Shown: positions 63,598-64,000 of the stretch, one piece after another
Numbering within the stretch: position 1 is the first letter of the stretch
Layout of the letters: the number at the start of each line of letters is the position of its first letter
From: Streptomyces daqingensis
GTDB lineage: Bacteria > Actinomycetota > Actinomycetes > Streptomycetales > Streptomycetaceae
DNA length: 64,000 nt
Assembly (NCBI RefSeq): GCF_014645895.1
Contig: NZ_BMMP01000010.1
Location: 1-64,000 of the forward strand
Direction of reading: 5' to 3'
Notes under the pieces: generated by a model
Databases searched by the model: none
What the model was told of the DNA's origin: nothing
Seen by the model: the letters and a program-made list of their open reading frames with translations, nothing else
Translations under genes and position numbers: made by a program

Positions 63598-64000
63598 ACG
63601 GGACGCACCACGGCCCGGCGGACCCCGGCGGGAGGCCGGACGGCAGCAGGCAGGCGTACCTGGCCTCGGTCGGCACGGCACTGCCCGGCGACCCCGTCGA
63701 CAACGCGACGCTCGCCAAGACGCTGGGCGTCAACGAGGAGTGGATCGAGCACTTCATCGGCACCAGGACCCGGCACTTCGCCCGGGACCTGGGGACAGGC
63801 GAAGTGCGGTGGTCGCTGGCCGACCTGTGCGCGCAGGCCGCGCAGCGCGCCCTCTCGGCACCCGGCTGCGACCCGGACGACGTCGAGTTCGTCGTGCTGG
63901 GCACCGCCACGCCGGACACGCTGATGCCGGCGACGGTCAACCACGTCGCCGACCAGCTCGGTCTCGACCAGGTCCCCACCTTCCAGCTCCAGTCGGGCTG
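63594..64000 (+). CDS. KAS III-like ketosynthase (cut by window edge)
   Basis: The first 135 codons are present. After a Gly/Asp-rich leader the protein reads YLASVGTALPGDPVDN, GVNEEWIEHFIGTRTRHFA, VEFVVLGTATPDTLMPATV and ends at QLQSG followed by TG, which begins the codon for the active-site Cys. The pattern is that of FabH-like enzymes, which start or release polyketides or make ester and butenolide bonds. It is coupled to the PKS by an ATGA overlap. The type of catalytic triad cannot be seen. Confidence 0.85.
   Translation, partial: MNGTHHGPADPGGRPDGSRQAYLASVGTALPGDPVDNATLAKTLGVNEEWIEHFIGTRTRHFARDLGTGEVRWSLADLCAQAAQRALSAPGCDPDDVEFVVLGTATPDTLMPATVNHVADQLGLDQVPTFQLQSG

Overview
The window is high-GC actinomycete DNA, almost certainly from a Streptomyces chromosome. 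The reasons are G/C-rich third codon positions throughout, frequent GTG starts, ATGA/GTGA/TGATG gene overlaps, and a familiar order of core genes: hisI, trpE, the trp-operon membrane protein, an HGxxPAAW protein, DUF2752, trpC, trpM, trpB, trpA, a DsbA-like protein, lgt, and later gltB-gltD. All calls come from reading the sequence; no database search was run.

Left part (1-17.4 kb). The edge cuts an IS5-type transposase. Next come three small genes that together make one nitrile hydratase/thiocyanate hydrolase-type metalloenzyme, then a minus-strand type B succinate dehydrogenase operon (sdhC-sdhA-sdhB) divergent from a LysR regulator with a palindromic site between them. An ArsR-like regulator is coupled to an MFS exporter behind a TTGCGCAA inverted repeat, and a TIGR03085-type protein follows. 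The hisI-trp region then supplies histidine and tryptophan enzymes together with several small membrane proteins.

Middle part (17.6-38.6 kb). lgt is followed by a strong bidirectional terminator. Opposite it lies a 12.3-kb, 11-gene minus-strand operon in which neighbours nearly always overlap: a LacI repressor, two sugar-type ABC permeases, a Tat/lipoprotein solute-binding protein, four different ADP-ribosylglycohydrolase-fold enzymes, a ribokinase-like kinase, a CaiB/BaiF CoA-transferase and a CitE-type CoA-ester lyase. It reads as a complete uptake-and-degradation pathway for a ribosylated or otherwise N/O-glycosidic compound and is the best candidate for an undescribed catabolic system. 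A VIT-family metal transporter and the glutamate synthase genes gltB-gltD follow; gltB has a possible GlnR box.

Right part (38.9-64.0 kb, continuing past the edge). This is a biosynthetic gene cluster: a SARP activator, type II thioesterase, DHA2 exporter, KAS III-like acyltransferase, a ligase/PLP-decarboxylase/carrier-protein cassette, an MMPL exporter, P450, DUF4260 protein, FAD monooxygenase, FkbH-type glyceryl-carrier synthase, fatty acyl-AMP ligase, two acyl-CoA dehydrogenase-like proteins, a second carrier protein, a KS-AT-ACP polyketide synthase and a truncated KAS III. The parts suggest that an unsaturated acyl chain, a decarboxylated aminoacyl unit and a glyceryl unit are each prepared on carrier proteins and joined. 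Six promoter regions in the cluster carry paired A/T-rich heptads 11 bp apart, the spacing expected of SARP binding sites.
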